A DNA stretch of 64,000 nt from Edaphobacter lichenicola (GTDB lineage: Bacteria; Acidobacteriota; Terriglobia; Terriglobales; Acidobacteriaceae). The notes under the pieces were generated by a model. The model saw only the letters and a list, made by a program, of their open reading frames with translations, did not search any database and had not been told where the DNA came from. The stretch's first letter is position 1. Every line of letters starts with the position of its first letter. The DNA lies in contig NZ_CP073696.1 of NCBI RefSeq assembly GCF_025264645.1, forward strand, positions 4,464,001 through 4,528,000. Direction: 5' to 3'. Positions 35,959 through 44,858 of the stretch are shown piece after piece. The translations under genes were made by a program, and so were the position numbers.

Positions 35959-36724
35959 GTTGCACCGCCATGGTCTGGACAAGCTGCTGCGCGACGGTCT
36001 GCGTGTCCTGCTGCTTCACCAGTTGCGCGAAGACGCTCTCGAGGTTGGCCAGCGCGAGGGAGGTCTTGAGTTCGGAGGGAGGTGCGTCGGCCAGGATTCT
36101 TCCCTTCGCGATGACAATGACGCGATGGCAGACCAGCTCGACGACCTCGAGGACGTGAGAGATGTAGAGGATGGCTTTGCCCTGGGCGGCGAGCTGTTGC
36201 AAGAGATCTTTGAAGAGGCGGGCCGAGAGGACGTCGAGTCCGGAGAGGGGCTCGTCGAAGATGAGGAGCTTGGGGTCATGCAGGAGCGCGGCGGCGATGA
36301 GGATGCGCTGCTTCATGCCTTTGGAGTAGAGCGAGATGGGCGAGTGGCGCCAGGACTCGAGACCGAGAAGCGCGAGGAGGCGGTTTGCCTTGAGGTCGAT
36401 GAGGGGCTCCTCCATCTCACGCAGACGACCTACCAGTTGGAGATATTCGAGGCCGGAGAGGTGGGTGTAAACGTGCGCTTCTTCAGGCACGTAGCCAAAG
36501 GCGGCTCGATAGCGGTCGAGATCGAGGCGGATACTGTTGCCTTCGAAGAGCACCTGGCCGGTGTTGGGCTCCAGCAGGCCGGTGACGATTTTGACGGTCG
36601 TGGATTTGCCGGAGCCGTTGGGGCCGACGTAGCCGACGATCTCGCCCGCGCGGATGGTGAAGGCCACGTTGTCGATTGCGGGAAGGCCGCGGTAGCTTTT
36701 GCAGAGTGCTTTGACTTCGAGCAT
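35951..36724 (-). CDS. ABC transporter ATP-binding protein
   Basis: ATPase of 257 residues with Walker A GPNGSGKST, Q-loop region GYVPEEAHVYTHLSG, signature YSKGMKQR, Walker B LLIFDEPLSGLD and switch His in YISHVLE. It resembles ATPases of the CcmA/NatA group that pair with ABC-2-type permeases. It powers the downstream permease, whose start overlaps its stop. The promoter region is shared with the divergent PadR gene and contains an inverted repeat that should be the PadR site. Confidence 0.93.
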   Translation of the reverse strand: MLEVKALCKSYRGLPAIDNVAFTIRAGEIVGYVGPNGSGKSTTVKIVTGLLEPNTGQVLFEGNSIRLDLDRYRAAFGYVPEEAHVYTHLSGLEYLQLVGRLREMEEPLIDLKANRLLALLGLESWRHSPISLYSKGMKQRILIAAALLHDPKLLIFDEPLSGLDVLSARLFKDLLQQLAAQGKAILYISHVLEVVELVCHRVIVIAKGRILADAPPSELKTSLALANLESVFAQLVKQQDTQTVAQQLVQTMAVQHV

Positions 36725-36741
36725 GCAGAGTACCTCTGCAC

Positions 36742-36790
36742 CCTATGTAGCATTCGGAATAGGGACTAGTCAAGTAGCTTGCTACATAGG
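36742..36790. promoter_or_regulatory. Inverted repeat in PadR/ABC divergent promoter
   Basis: CCTATGTAGCA (36742-36752) and TGCTACATAGG (36780-36790) are perfect 11-base inverted repeats, 27 bases apart. They contain ATGT/ACAT, the core of known PadR operators. The position between the ABC start (36724) and the PadR start (36804) fits dual control. Confidence 0.65.
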
Positions 36791-36803
36791 TATAGTTTCT
36801 GCC

Positions 36804-37124
36804 ATGGCAGCTGCGGAGACCAAACTCTCGCATACGGCGGCGATGATTCTTCAGGCGGTGAACGCCGGATATGGTTACGGATTCAGCGTGATGGAGATGA
36901 CTGGCCTGCCGAGCGGCACGGTATATCCGGCGATGAGAAGGCTGGAGCGCGATGAGTTGATCCGGTCGAACTGGGAGCAGCAGGCTATTGCAGATGCGGA
37001 GCAACGGCCGCCGAGAAAGTATTACAAGCTCACCAGATCAGGTAAGGCGACGCTCGAGGCTTCGCGGAGACGCTATCCGCTGCTCGCGAAGTTGATTCCT
37101 TCGGAGCAGGAGGAGCAGGTATGA
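36804..37124 (+). CDS. PadR-family transcriptional regulator
   Basis: Small winged-helix repressor of 106 residues: AETKLSHTAAMILQAVNAGYGYGFSVMEMTG, then LPSGTVYPAMRRLERDELI and the wing region RPPRKYYKLTRSGK. The ATG at 36804 gives the normal length; an in-frame TTG 105 bases upstream lies inside the ABC gene and is rejected. It probably controls its own operon and the divergent ABC exporter. Its stop overlaps the next start (ATGA). Confidence 0.9.
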   Translation: MAAAETKLSHTAAMILQAVNAGYGYGFSVMEMTGLPSGTVYPAMRRLERDELIRSNWEQQAIADAEQRPPRKYYKLTRSGKATLEASRRRYPLLAKLIPSEQEEQV

Positions 37125-38629
37125 CGCTGCGATCTTCGGCTTTCTGGAAATTGTTGTGTCTCGCTCTGCTACGTGGCGCTTCATGGCTGGTTCCAGGGCG
37201 GCAGCGAGAGGAATGGTGGAAAGAGTGGCGAGCGGAGCTGTGGCACGTCCGCCGAGCTTGTGCCGCAGAAGATAGCTTCTTCTCCTGGATGGCGGAGCGA
37301 GAAGTTGTGACATTTTGCCTTGGAGCTTTTCCGGACGCGCTTTGCTTTCGAGAACAGTTCAAGCTGCAACGCATACGCTTGGCGGCGACGGGATCTGCGA
37401 CGCAGTGCGTTCAGATTCTCTTCGGTCTGATCGCCATTAGCTATGGTGTTGCGATGCTGTTGCCGGATGTCTCGGCGATCCTGCACTTCTCGGCTTATCG
37501 CGACACAAAGAACTTGATGCTTCTTCGTGACGCGCACTCCTCCGACGATTCTGTGCCGACGATCTCGGCCTCACAGTACCAGGTCTGGAAGGGGCGACGA
37601 CAGGATCTGTTCAGCGGTTTTGCTTATTACCAGATCGCTCAGCAGTCGATGATGCTCGACGGCAGTGGACCTGTTACTCCCCTCATTGGATCGATTGCTT
37701 CCGCGAGCTCAAACCTATTTAATCTGCTCGGTTTGCGCGTGCGTTTCTCGCGAGAGACTCCCGGATCACTTCCGCGCTTGATCCTCAGCGAGCAGATGTG
37801 GAAGAAGCGCTTTCGCGGTGATCCCCACATCTTTGGGCGCATTGTCCAGGTTGGGTCGAACTCTGCCATGGTGAGTGGAGTGGTGGGAACAGGCTCGTGG
37901 AGACTGCCGGGACAGATAGATGCGTGGTTGCTACTACCGCAGGACATGGGTTACTCGAATAGTCTCGGATATGTGGTGGCACATCTTCAAACGTCGCACG
38001 CGAAATGGGGAGAGGGCTGGCACATGTCCGCGCCTACACCCGCAGGAACGGCGGAGGACTTCTTCTGTCAGTCGCTTACTGAGAGAACCCGAGGGCCAGG
38101 GGATGTCTTTCTCTTTGCTGTGCTGCTGGCGTGTCTAGCTCTACCGGCGACGACCTCTCTTCCGCTTGGGGAGTACAGAGCCAGTTCGCGACGGCTTTCC
38201 TGGTTCACCAAAATTCGCCGTTGGAGTTTTCTCGGTTGCAAACTGACGCTGCTGCTCCCGATCGTTTACTTCGTGTCGTTGGATCTCGCTCATCTACGCG
38301 GCGGGATAGATCCGGTTACGTCAGAGTACATTCAGCTAATGTCTGCGTTTTCAGTGTGCCTGTTTGGACTGCGCTGGAGTCTGCGCGACCAGCGGCAACG
38401 GTGTCCGGTCTGCCTTGGGAAGTTGAGCAATCCAGCTCGGGTGGGCCAACCCTCCAGAAGCTTTCTGGCCTGGAATGGAACGGAGCTGATTTGCGTCAGC
38501 GGCCACGGCTTATTGCATGTTCCTGAGATGGCTACCAGCTGGTTTAGCGAGCAAAGATGGTTGTATCTCGATGCGTCTTGGGAGATTTTGTTTACCGAGC
38601 CCGCATTTGAAACACCAGGCTACTTCTAA
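37121..38629 (+). CDS. PadR-coupled membrane protein with MacB-like periplasmic domain
   Basis: Protein of 502 residues that starts inside the PadR stop (ATGA overlap), so it is made together with it. It has a membrane helix near residues 95-115 (VQILFGLIAISYGVAMLLP). A periplasmic part follows that resembles the MacB/FtsX extracytoplasmic domain (SASQYQVWKGRRQDLFSGFAYYQ, LFNLLGLRVRFSRET, LILSEQMWKKRF). Two more helices come near residues 325-345 and 372-390. The C-terminus carries CPVCLGKL and a later CVSGHG, possibly a zinc ribbon. It lacks the usual four-helix FtsX permease layout, so it may be a sensor or accessory protein rather than a transporter. Confidence 0.65.
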   Translation: MTLRSSAFWKLLCLALLRGASWLVPGRQREEWWKEWRAELWHVRRACAAEDSFFSWMAEREVVTFCLGAFPDALCFREQFKLQRIRLAATGSATQCVQILFGLIAISYGVAMLLPDVSAILHFSAYRDTKNLMLLRDAHSSDDSVPTISASQYQVWKGRRQDLFSGFAYYQIAQQSMMLDGSGPVTPLIGSIASASSNLFNLLGLRVRFSRETPGSLPRLILSEQMWKKRFRGDPHIFGRIVQVGSNSAMVSGVVGTGSWRLPGQIDAWLLLPQDMGYSNSLGYVVAHLQTSHAKWGEGWHMSAPTPAGTAEDFFCQSLTERTRGPGDVFLFAVLLACLALPATTSLPLGEYRASSRRLSWFTKIRRWSFLGCKLTLLLPIVYFVSLDLAHLRGGIDPVTSEYIQLMSAFSVCLFGLRWSLRDQRQRCPVCLGKLSNPARVGQPSRSFLAWNGTELICVSGHGLLHVPEMATSWFSEQRWLYLDASWEILFTEPAFETPGYF

Positions 38630-39033
38630 AGGTCATGATCGCGGGCGCTACTTGTCTCCCGGCACTGGACAAGTGACCCGGACCGAGACACCTTGCGTCA
38701 TAAAGACGGAGCAGTGTATCAAGACGGTTCAGCAGCTCAAGAGAGGATGTGGATCTCTATCCCATTCAGGTCAGCGTAAGTTACCCGGATGTTTGTGGCA
38801 GCAAACTTCCGAAGCACGTTCGTGCGGCCATCTGGCCCTGGTGGTGATTCTGCATCGCCGGTCTCTTTGTTTCCCGCGCATCAAGTACGTCGATAACTTG
38901 GGAGATTAACGCATCCCGCTCGAGACCGGCCTTCTCATCCATCTGTTATCGCGAAGTGAGAATTACTTTCATGTAGCCAGTGACTAGAGCGATACCCTGT
39001 CTGCATGAAATGCTACTCAGGCGATTAGCTGAA
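38630..39033. other. Gene-free stretch
   Basis: 404 bases between the PadR-coupled gene and a receptor pseudogene. A short minus-strand frame starting MDEKAGLERDALISQVIDVLDARE (near 38942) could be the end of an old gene, but nothing supports a function. Confidence 0.35.
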
Positions 39034-40259
39034 TCAAAAGTTCAGTTTGAGTGCCGCTTGCAGGATGCGTGGAGAAGCTGCGCTGATGGTTTGGCCAAAC
39101 GTGTTGCTGCCGATGTTGCCGTCAACTGAGCTTGGCCCATAGAACTGCGTATGGCGAAGACGTTGAAGGCCTCGACGCGGAAGAGAAGATTTTTCGATTC
39201 TGTGAGGTTGAACTTTTTGGCGAAGCTGTGTCGAAGTTATCAGCGCCGGGGCCATAGAAGAAGCGACGCTTCGCAGTGCCCGGGGTGCCGAGAGCATTCA
39301 TGGTGAAGGCGGTGGAGTCGAAGTAGTTGTTCCCTTTGGTGTGAGGGTTGTGATTGAGATGCAGCGAGCCGCGGTGAAGTCGGGCTCGTCGATGCTGCTG
39401 TTGTTGATGCCGTTGGGGTTGGTTCCGATGAGGGAGTTGTCGCCGTTGTTGATCATGGTGATGGGAAAGCCGCTGGCAATGCGGGTGATTCCGGATACAG
39501 ACCAACCTCTGGTGAGGCGACTGGGCTTGAAGAGCTGGTCGAAGGGGAGCTGGTACTCATAGCTGATGACGAAGTGATGTTTTGTGTCGAAGGCAGAGAG
39601 TGCGTAGCTGAGAGCGGGATTGAATGGGACCTCTTCGCCGATGTTGGAAGACTGGTCGAGTGATTTGCCATAGGTGTAGGCGGCGGAGAACTGGAGGCGA
39701 CCGCTGGTGTGGCGGGCGCTGAGTTCGAGGGAGTTGTAGTTCGCGTGTCCGATGTTTGATTGCTGTGCGTTACTGCCGAAGTTGGGGCCGAGAGGGCCGC
39801 GGGTTCCGTTCACCTGACCGCCGCCGATTGGAAAGTAGACGGTATCTTCGCCGCCGGGGCCGCAGGTAAGGGTTACGGCCACAACCTCGCTGGGCTGGCT
39901 AAGACTGAGGCAGAGGGCAGGTTGCCGGCGTTGGGTTCGATGAGAATGCGTTAACGATGGCTGCTGTTGCCGACATAGGTCGCGGTGAGGACCGTGTCGT
40001 GGCCGACCTGACGCTCAAGGGACAACATCCACTCTTCGGTATATGGGGTTCGGTTATGAATGTCATAGCCAGGAATTCCCTCGATTGGCTCGTACGTACC
40101 CCAGTCGATGTTTGGGTCGAATGATCCTTCCGGATGGATCTTTCACGACCCCGAGATACTTCCGCCGACGGAGGCCAATGCGATTGCCGAGGAAGACGCA
40201 ATGAAGAGGCAGATGGCTCTGAAGGTTGTGCGAACGAGTACATTTACTGGGCTATGCAT
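39034..40259 (-). pseudogene. TonB-dependent receptor with large internal deletion
   Basis: Remains of an Oar-type receptor. The left end of the gene (ATG at 40259) gives a signal peptide and GGSISG-VVKDPSGR, the start of the carboxypeptidase-like domain, with one base missing in a G run. It then passes directly to a C-terminal barrel region (DPNIDWGTYEPIEGIPGYDIHNRTPYTEEW), so most of the plug and barrel is gone. A TAA replaces a likely CAA in NSSHR-stop-RILIEP near 39955, and several more single-base shifts follow. The end (FGQTISAASPRILQAALKLNF) is a normal receptor terminus. A functional protein is not possible. Confidence 0.85.
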
Positions 40260-40330
40260 GATTCTTTCGATCTCTTTTCTATCTTCTGCTGATCTTTGTC
40301 GTGCTCTTTGCGCGTGTGCTCTCTGGGCCG

Positions 40331-42880
40331 CTATTGAACGGTGATGGGAACGTTGACTGTGGTCTGGATCTGCGATGAATCGGTGCCGGAGGTGCCTGTG
40401 ACCACGATGACGTAGCTTCCTTTTGGAGTGCCGGAGCTGGTTGGTGCTGCTGTGCCGCTACATCCACGGAGAAGTACAGGATGCCTACGGAGAGAAGGGC
40501 GAGCAGCAGGTTTCGATAACGCTTGCGTGTGGGGACGAGGAACAGAAGAAGACCAGCAAGACTGATGCTGCCGCTTGCAGCCAACCAGCCGGGCCGGTCT
40601 GTCTCTCGGATCGCTGCGGAGTGGGGCGGGGTGGTGTTGACTCTCAGGACGGCTTGTCCGGTTCCGGTGATGGACCCTGGGTCGATGAAGCAGGCCGACT
40701 GGACGAGAGTTGCGGGCATCGTGCAGGTGAGATTGATGAGTGCTGTGTATCCATCGGCCACGTTGACGGCGACATTGGCGAGCGCGGCTGCTCCGACAGG
40801 AGCTATGGCTCCGGTGGAAGCAAGGGCGAAGATGGAGATGGTGATCGGGAGCGGCGATGAGACTGATTCTGCGTAGGTGGAGTCGCCTTGATAGAACGCA
40901 GTGAGGTTGCTGGTTCCTGCGGTGCCGGTGACGGGTGTCATGAGGATGGCGTGTCCGCTTACGAGGGTGACTGGGTTGCCAACGTTGATGCCGTTCAGTT
41001 GAAACTGAACGCTGCCAGTTGGAGTCGAGCTGCGTGTCGCTGCATCGACGACGTTGGCCGTGAGGCTGGCGTTGGGCGTGATGCTGCTGGCAGAGGTCGT
41101 TGCGGTGATAACGGACGAGGCGCCTGCGGGAAGGACCTCGATCGCGCCCATCATGCCTGAGTCTTCGTGTTGAAGGATGTGGCAGTGGTAGACGAAGGTT
41201 CCGACGATGTTGGGATCACGGAGGTCCATCCGCACCGTGATGCTCGGATAAGCGCCCTGCCCGTTCCAGTAAGGGATGTCGTAGGTGTCGCGAATCGCTG
41301 GATCGTTTACCGCTACTCCATTGACGGCCATTACTTGGAAGTGAATCTGGTGAATGTGGAAGATGTGATCTTCCATGGCGCGATTCTGGATTACCCAATC
41401 TTCGACGGTGCCGGAGTGCACGATGATATTTGGGGCCTGTCCCATGGTGTAGGCTGCGGGCGTCATGCCCTGCTGAGTGATGAAGAAGGTCGTCGGGCTG
41501 TTTGGATCTGTGGGGTCCTGAAGCTGCTCGGAGAAGTAGAGATTGCGCTGGGCAACGGGCGTGGTTTGGGGCAGCGATGAAAAACGGCGCACCTTTACCT
41601 CTGCGGTTGCTGTAGGGCTCGCAGCACTGACTGGCTGGAGGATCGGTAAGGCTGGGGCAGAAGTGCTCGCGACAACATCTGCGATGGGTCGCGTTGGATC
41701 GTAGTCGCCGTCGGGGCCGGTGTTGACGTAGTTCGTGATTAATTGCGCGCTCTGCCCGAGAGCGGGAGTAGTGACGACAAACTCAGCGCGGCTGCCGGGA
41801 GGGAGGAGTACGGAGCTCTCCTGGATAGACCCCCGGTGATTGGCACGCCGTCGATGGCAACGACAGTAAGCTGCTGTGCAGTGCCGGCGACGACATATTG
41901 CAGATTGAAGATCGTGTCGGCAGCTGAATTGAGAACTCGCCAAAGCTGTTGCTGGTTGGGGGCGACGGGCAGTGCGGGAGTATAAGCGGGAAAGTTGACG
42001 GGGACGTTGTCGAGCGAGATATCCGATGCCGGAACGTTTGTGGCGTTTTGCTCGGAGACGGGAACGAGGAGATTCCGCAGAACGAGTGTCTGCTCGGGGA
42101 GACCGACGAAGGACAGATTGGCCTGCTGGATGCCCTCGACGATGATCGCGCCGGTAGCACCGCCCTGCACTTGGCCTTCGCTGAAGCCGTGCGGATGAGG
42201 GTGATACCAGTAGAGACCGGACGGCTCATTGAGGGGAATCTGCACGGAGTAGTCGAACTCCTGTCCCGGCTGCACCAACGTGTTGACGACTTCGTCGGAG
42301 TGGCAGACCGGGGTTACGTTCAGCCCGTGGAAATGAAGGTTACTGACAGAGGCGGACATAGCTTCGCCGTTGCAGGGCGAGCTGTCACTCGTGTCATGCA
42401 GCGTCACCTGCATGCTCGCAGATCCTGTCTTTGGCGAGGAATGAGCCATGGATGCCATATCCGGCATGACTTCGGGAACAACTGGAGCCAGCCCCGTAGG
42501 CAGCTGGTTGTAAAGTGGATCAAGAGTGTGTCGCCCGGATTGACCCGCAGCGTGGGCGAGACGAGGCCGCTGCTCGTCACATAGCAATACCGCTGACGCC
42601 CTGCGGCATCCACATCCGTCTGCAGATTCAGAGTGACTTCGAGGACGCCGTTCTGACTGAAGAGGTCGGCGGGAGCTGCAACAGTCGAACTGGCTGAGAG
42701 GTCAGGGCACACCCCGGCAGCGGACGAAGCAAGCCGTCCAGCCGCCAATTTCTGTATGTCTTGTGCGGATATCGCTCCACGTCCTGCTGCCCGTAAGCGG
42801 TCCTTACAGAGATGCAGGGTGCGAGAACGATTATGAACAGGAGCAATTGGCTATATCGACGAAAGACTTCGACCTTGAGA
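40331..42880 (-). pseudogene. Multicopper oxidase (laccase-like) with several frame breaks
   Basis: All copper motifs of a three-domain multicopper oxidase survive across different frames: LHFHGLNV, WYHPHPHG, HIFHIHQIHF and YHCHILQHEDSGMM. A signal-like segment (LLLFIIVLAPCIS) precedes them, and an Ig-like repeat (TPTGSVQFQLNGINVG) plus a membrane anchor follow. Frame changes are needed near 42790, 42515, 41832 (a run of five C) and 40440. Each fits the loss of one base, and the proper stop is at 40331. The left limit, near 42880, is approximate. It would have oxidised phenols or metal ions in the periplasm. Either recent decay or homopolymer sequencing errors would explain it. Confidence 0.82.
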
Positions 42881-43109
42881 GCGTCGGACGTGCATTTTTG
42901 TTCACAAAAAAAAATCTGAGGTACGGAAATTCTCCAAAAGCCGATTTCAAAATCGATCCGCATATGGGACCAAAGGAGTCCTGTTTAATATGAGACTAAT
43001 AGTCTTCTATTGAAGGCAAGTCTTCTATTACGGTGTCTAAGCTGGAAGGCGGGAATAGAACGATGCGACTGTTCAGTCTTCGAAGCTTCGCAGCCACAGG
43101 GAGGATGGA

Positions 43110-44251
43110 ATGAATAGCATCGGGTGGCATGGGTTCACAGCAGTTCTCGTAGCACTCTCCTTGCTTGCACCCCCGAGGATGCCAGCACAAGATATGGTCG
43201 TCGGCGTGAACGTGGTCAATCCGATGCGCGCGACCTTGGCCAACCAAAATACTCTTCTCAGCGAGCTGAAAGCAGCGCAGGTACACGTGATCCGCTGTGG
43301 CATCTCGAACGACGACAAGGGCATTGATTTCGCCAGACGCGCCGCCGCACAGGGAATTCGCATCCAGTTGATCGTTGGCGCTGAGTACCCGCCCAATTCC
43401 CCCACGCGACCTTACCAGCCCAATTTGTTTCCCGCTATGTGGGGTGGGCACCCGCTCTCGTTTGCCGCCCCCGCACTTTCCAGAGTAGCCTTTCAAAAAC
43501 TCTTCGATAGCTTGGATACGAACGGAATTAGTCTCGCTGGCATCGAACTCGGCAACGAGATCAATTGGGCCGCCTTCAACCCAGAGTTCCCTCTGCCCGG
43601 GGAAGGAAAGATTCTCAGCCTCGACGATCTAGCCCACGATTCGGAGGGCAAGCAGATTGCGAAGGGCTTTCTTCAATACATCAAGGTTCTGGGGGCTCTC
43701 AAAGAAGTTCGCGATCACTCTCGCCTCAACCGGAACGCGCCTATTATTTCTGCCGGTTTGGTGGGCGCCAAGGACGGAGATAAGCTGTACAACAACAAAA
43801 AGGAGGACATGGTCAGCCTGGCGGCAACGATCGCATTTCTCCGTGAACATGGCCTCGATCCACTTGTGGATGCCTATGGGGTGCATATCTATCCCTCTAC
43901 TGGGCAACCTGGCAACCCAATCGCTGCAGCGAAACGCGCGGCCAACCTCAACAACGTTGATCTCGCTCAGTGCCGCGCAAAAGGAAGCCCCGAAGGCAAG
44001 CCCTGCTGGATCACGGAGTGGGGATTCCCAAACGCAGACCTGTCGTGTCCCGCGAAGGAAGCTGATCGCACGCTCTCGTTAAAGAGCTGCGAGCGGACTT
44101 TGCCGCGGCCCAGCGTCGCATCGCGGGTATCGACTACTTCTCTTGGAACTCAGATCCATGGGCCAAGCAGACTGATCCCGACAGTATCTACCGTTGCGAT
44201 GCGCTCACCGTGAGTGGCCGCCGAGCACTTGCGCCCGTCGGCCGGGAGTGA
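43110..44251 (+). pseudogene. Clan-A glycoside hydrolase, frameshifted near C-terminus
   Basis: Secreted TIM-barrel glycosidase. Signal peptide (FTAVLVALSLLAPPRMPAQ), acid/base Glu in IELGNEINW and nucleophile Glu in CWITEWGFPN, spaced as in clan GH-A; GH5/GH39-like families are possible. GGAGGATGGA precedes the ATG. After DRTL (near 44077) the frame is lost by one base. The other frame gives the expected LVKELRADFAAAQRRIAGI, then DYFSWNSDPW and a stop at 44251. The frame as it stands stops at 44213 and lacks strand eight of the barrel. It may be a pseudogene or a sequencing error. Confidence 0.75.
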
Positions 44252-44858
44252 AGGCCGTGTTTACCCAGCGGCATTCTCACCTATTCGGGCGTATTGTCAC
44301 TATCTGGAATAGGCTTCGCGCCGTTCTCAATGAGTGCCAAATCGCCGACTAACTCATCTAGAACCGATTAGCCCTGAGATTTCTGCTTATCAGGAAAAAA
44401 CACCGTTAGGTACTTCACCCAATGTGCCACTATAACCGCGTTTAGAACAGCGTGCCTAACTGGCTGTCCGGTCTTTTGTCCTTACCGTTCCCATTCAACT
44501 GCTTGTCACCAGAAGCACATGTATCATGACTGATGTTTCGAGGTCGCTCAAAATCTTGCTCAATGAAATGCATTGGCACAATGGAGAATCACCTTCGGAT
44601 TGAAAGTGATCCGCGCGCGGCAGATCTTGTACAGGTTCGGATAGTTTGGCTATACAGTTGGGGCAAGAGGCCATGCCGTGGCGCTAAACCCAATCTTCTT
44701 TCGCGTTCATCCGCGACTTCGCAAGTATGTTTCTCACTATCGCTTGCGGGACGGAAACTAGCTCAAGCTCAATGAGCGCATTGGCCTGTTCTCACTTATT
44801 AACCGGTATCCTATCTGCCCTTGACCGAGGAACGCATGGGTCTCTTGAGTTTGAGATC
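44252..44858. other. Gene-free stretch
   Basis: 607 bases with no convincing gene. A 25-codon frame from 44526 (MTDVSRSLKILLNEMHWHNGE) looks protein-like but is too short to interpret. The plus-strand frame at 44533-44775 has no recognisable feature. Confidence 0.4.
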
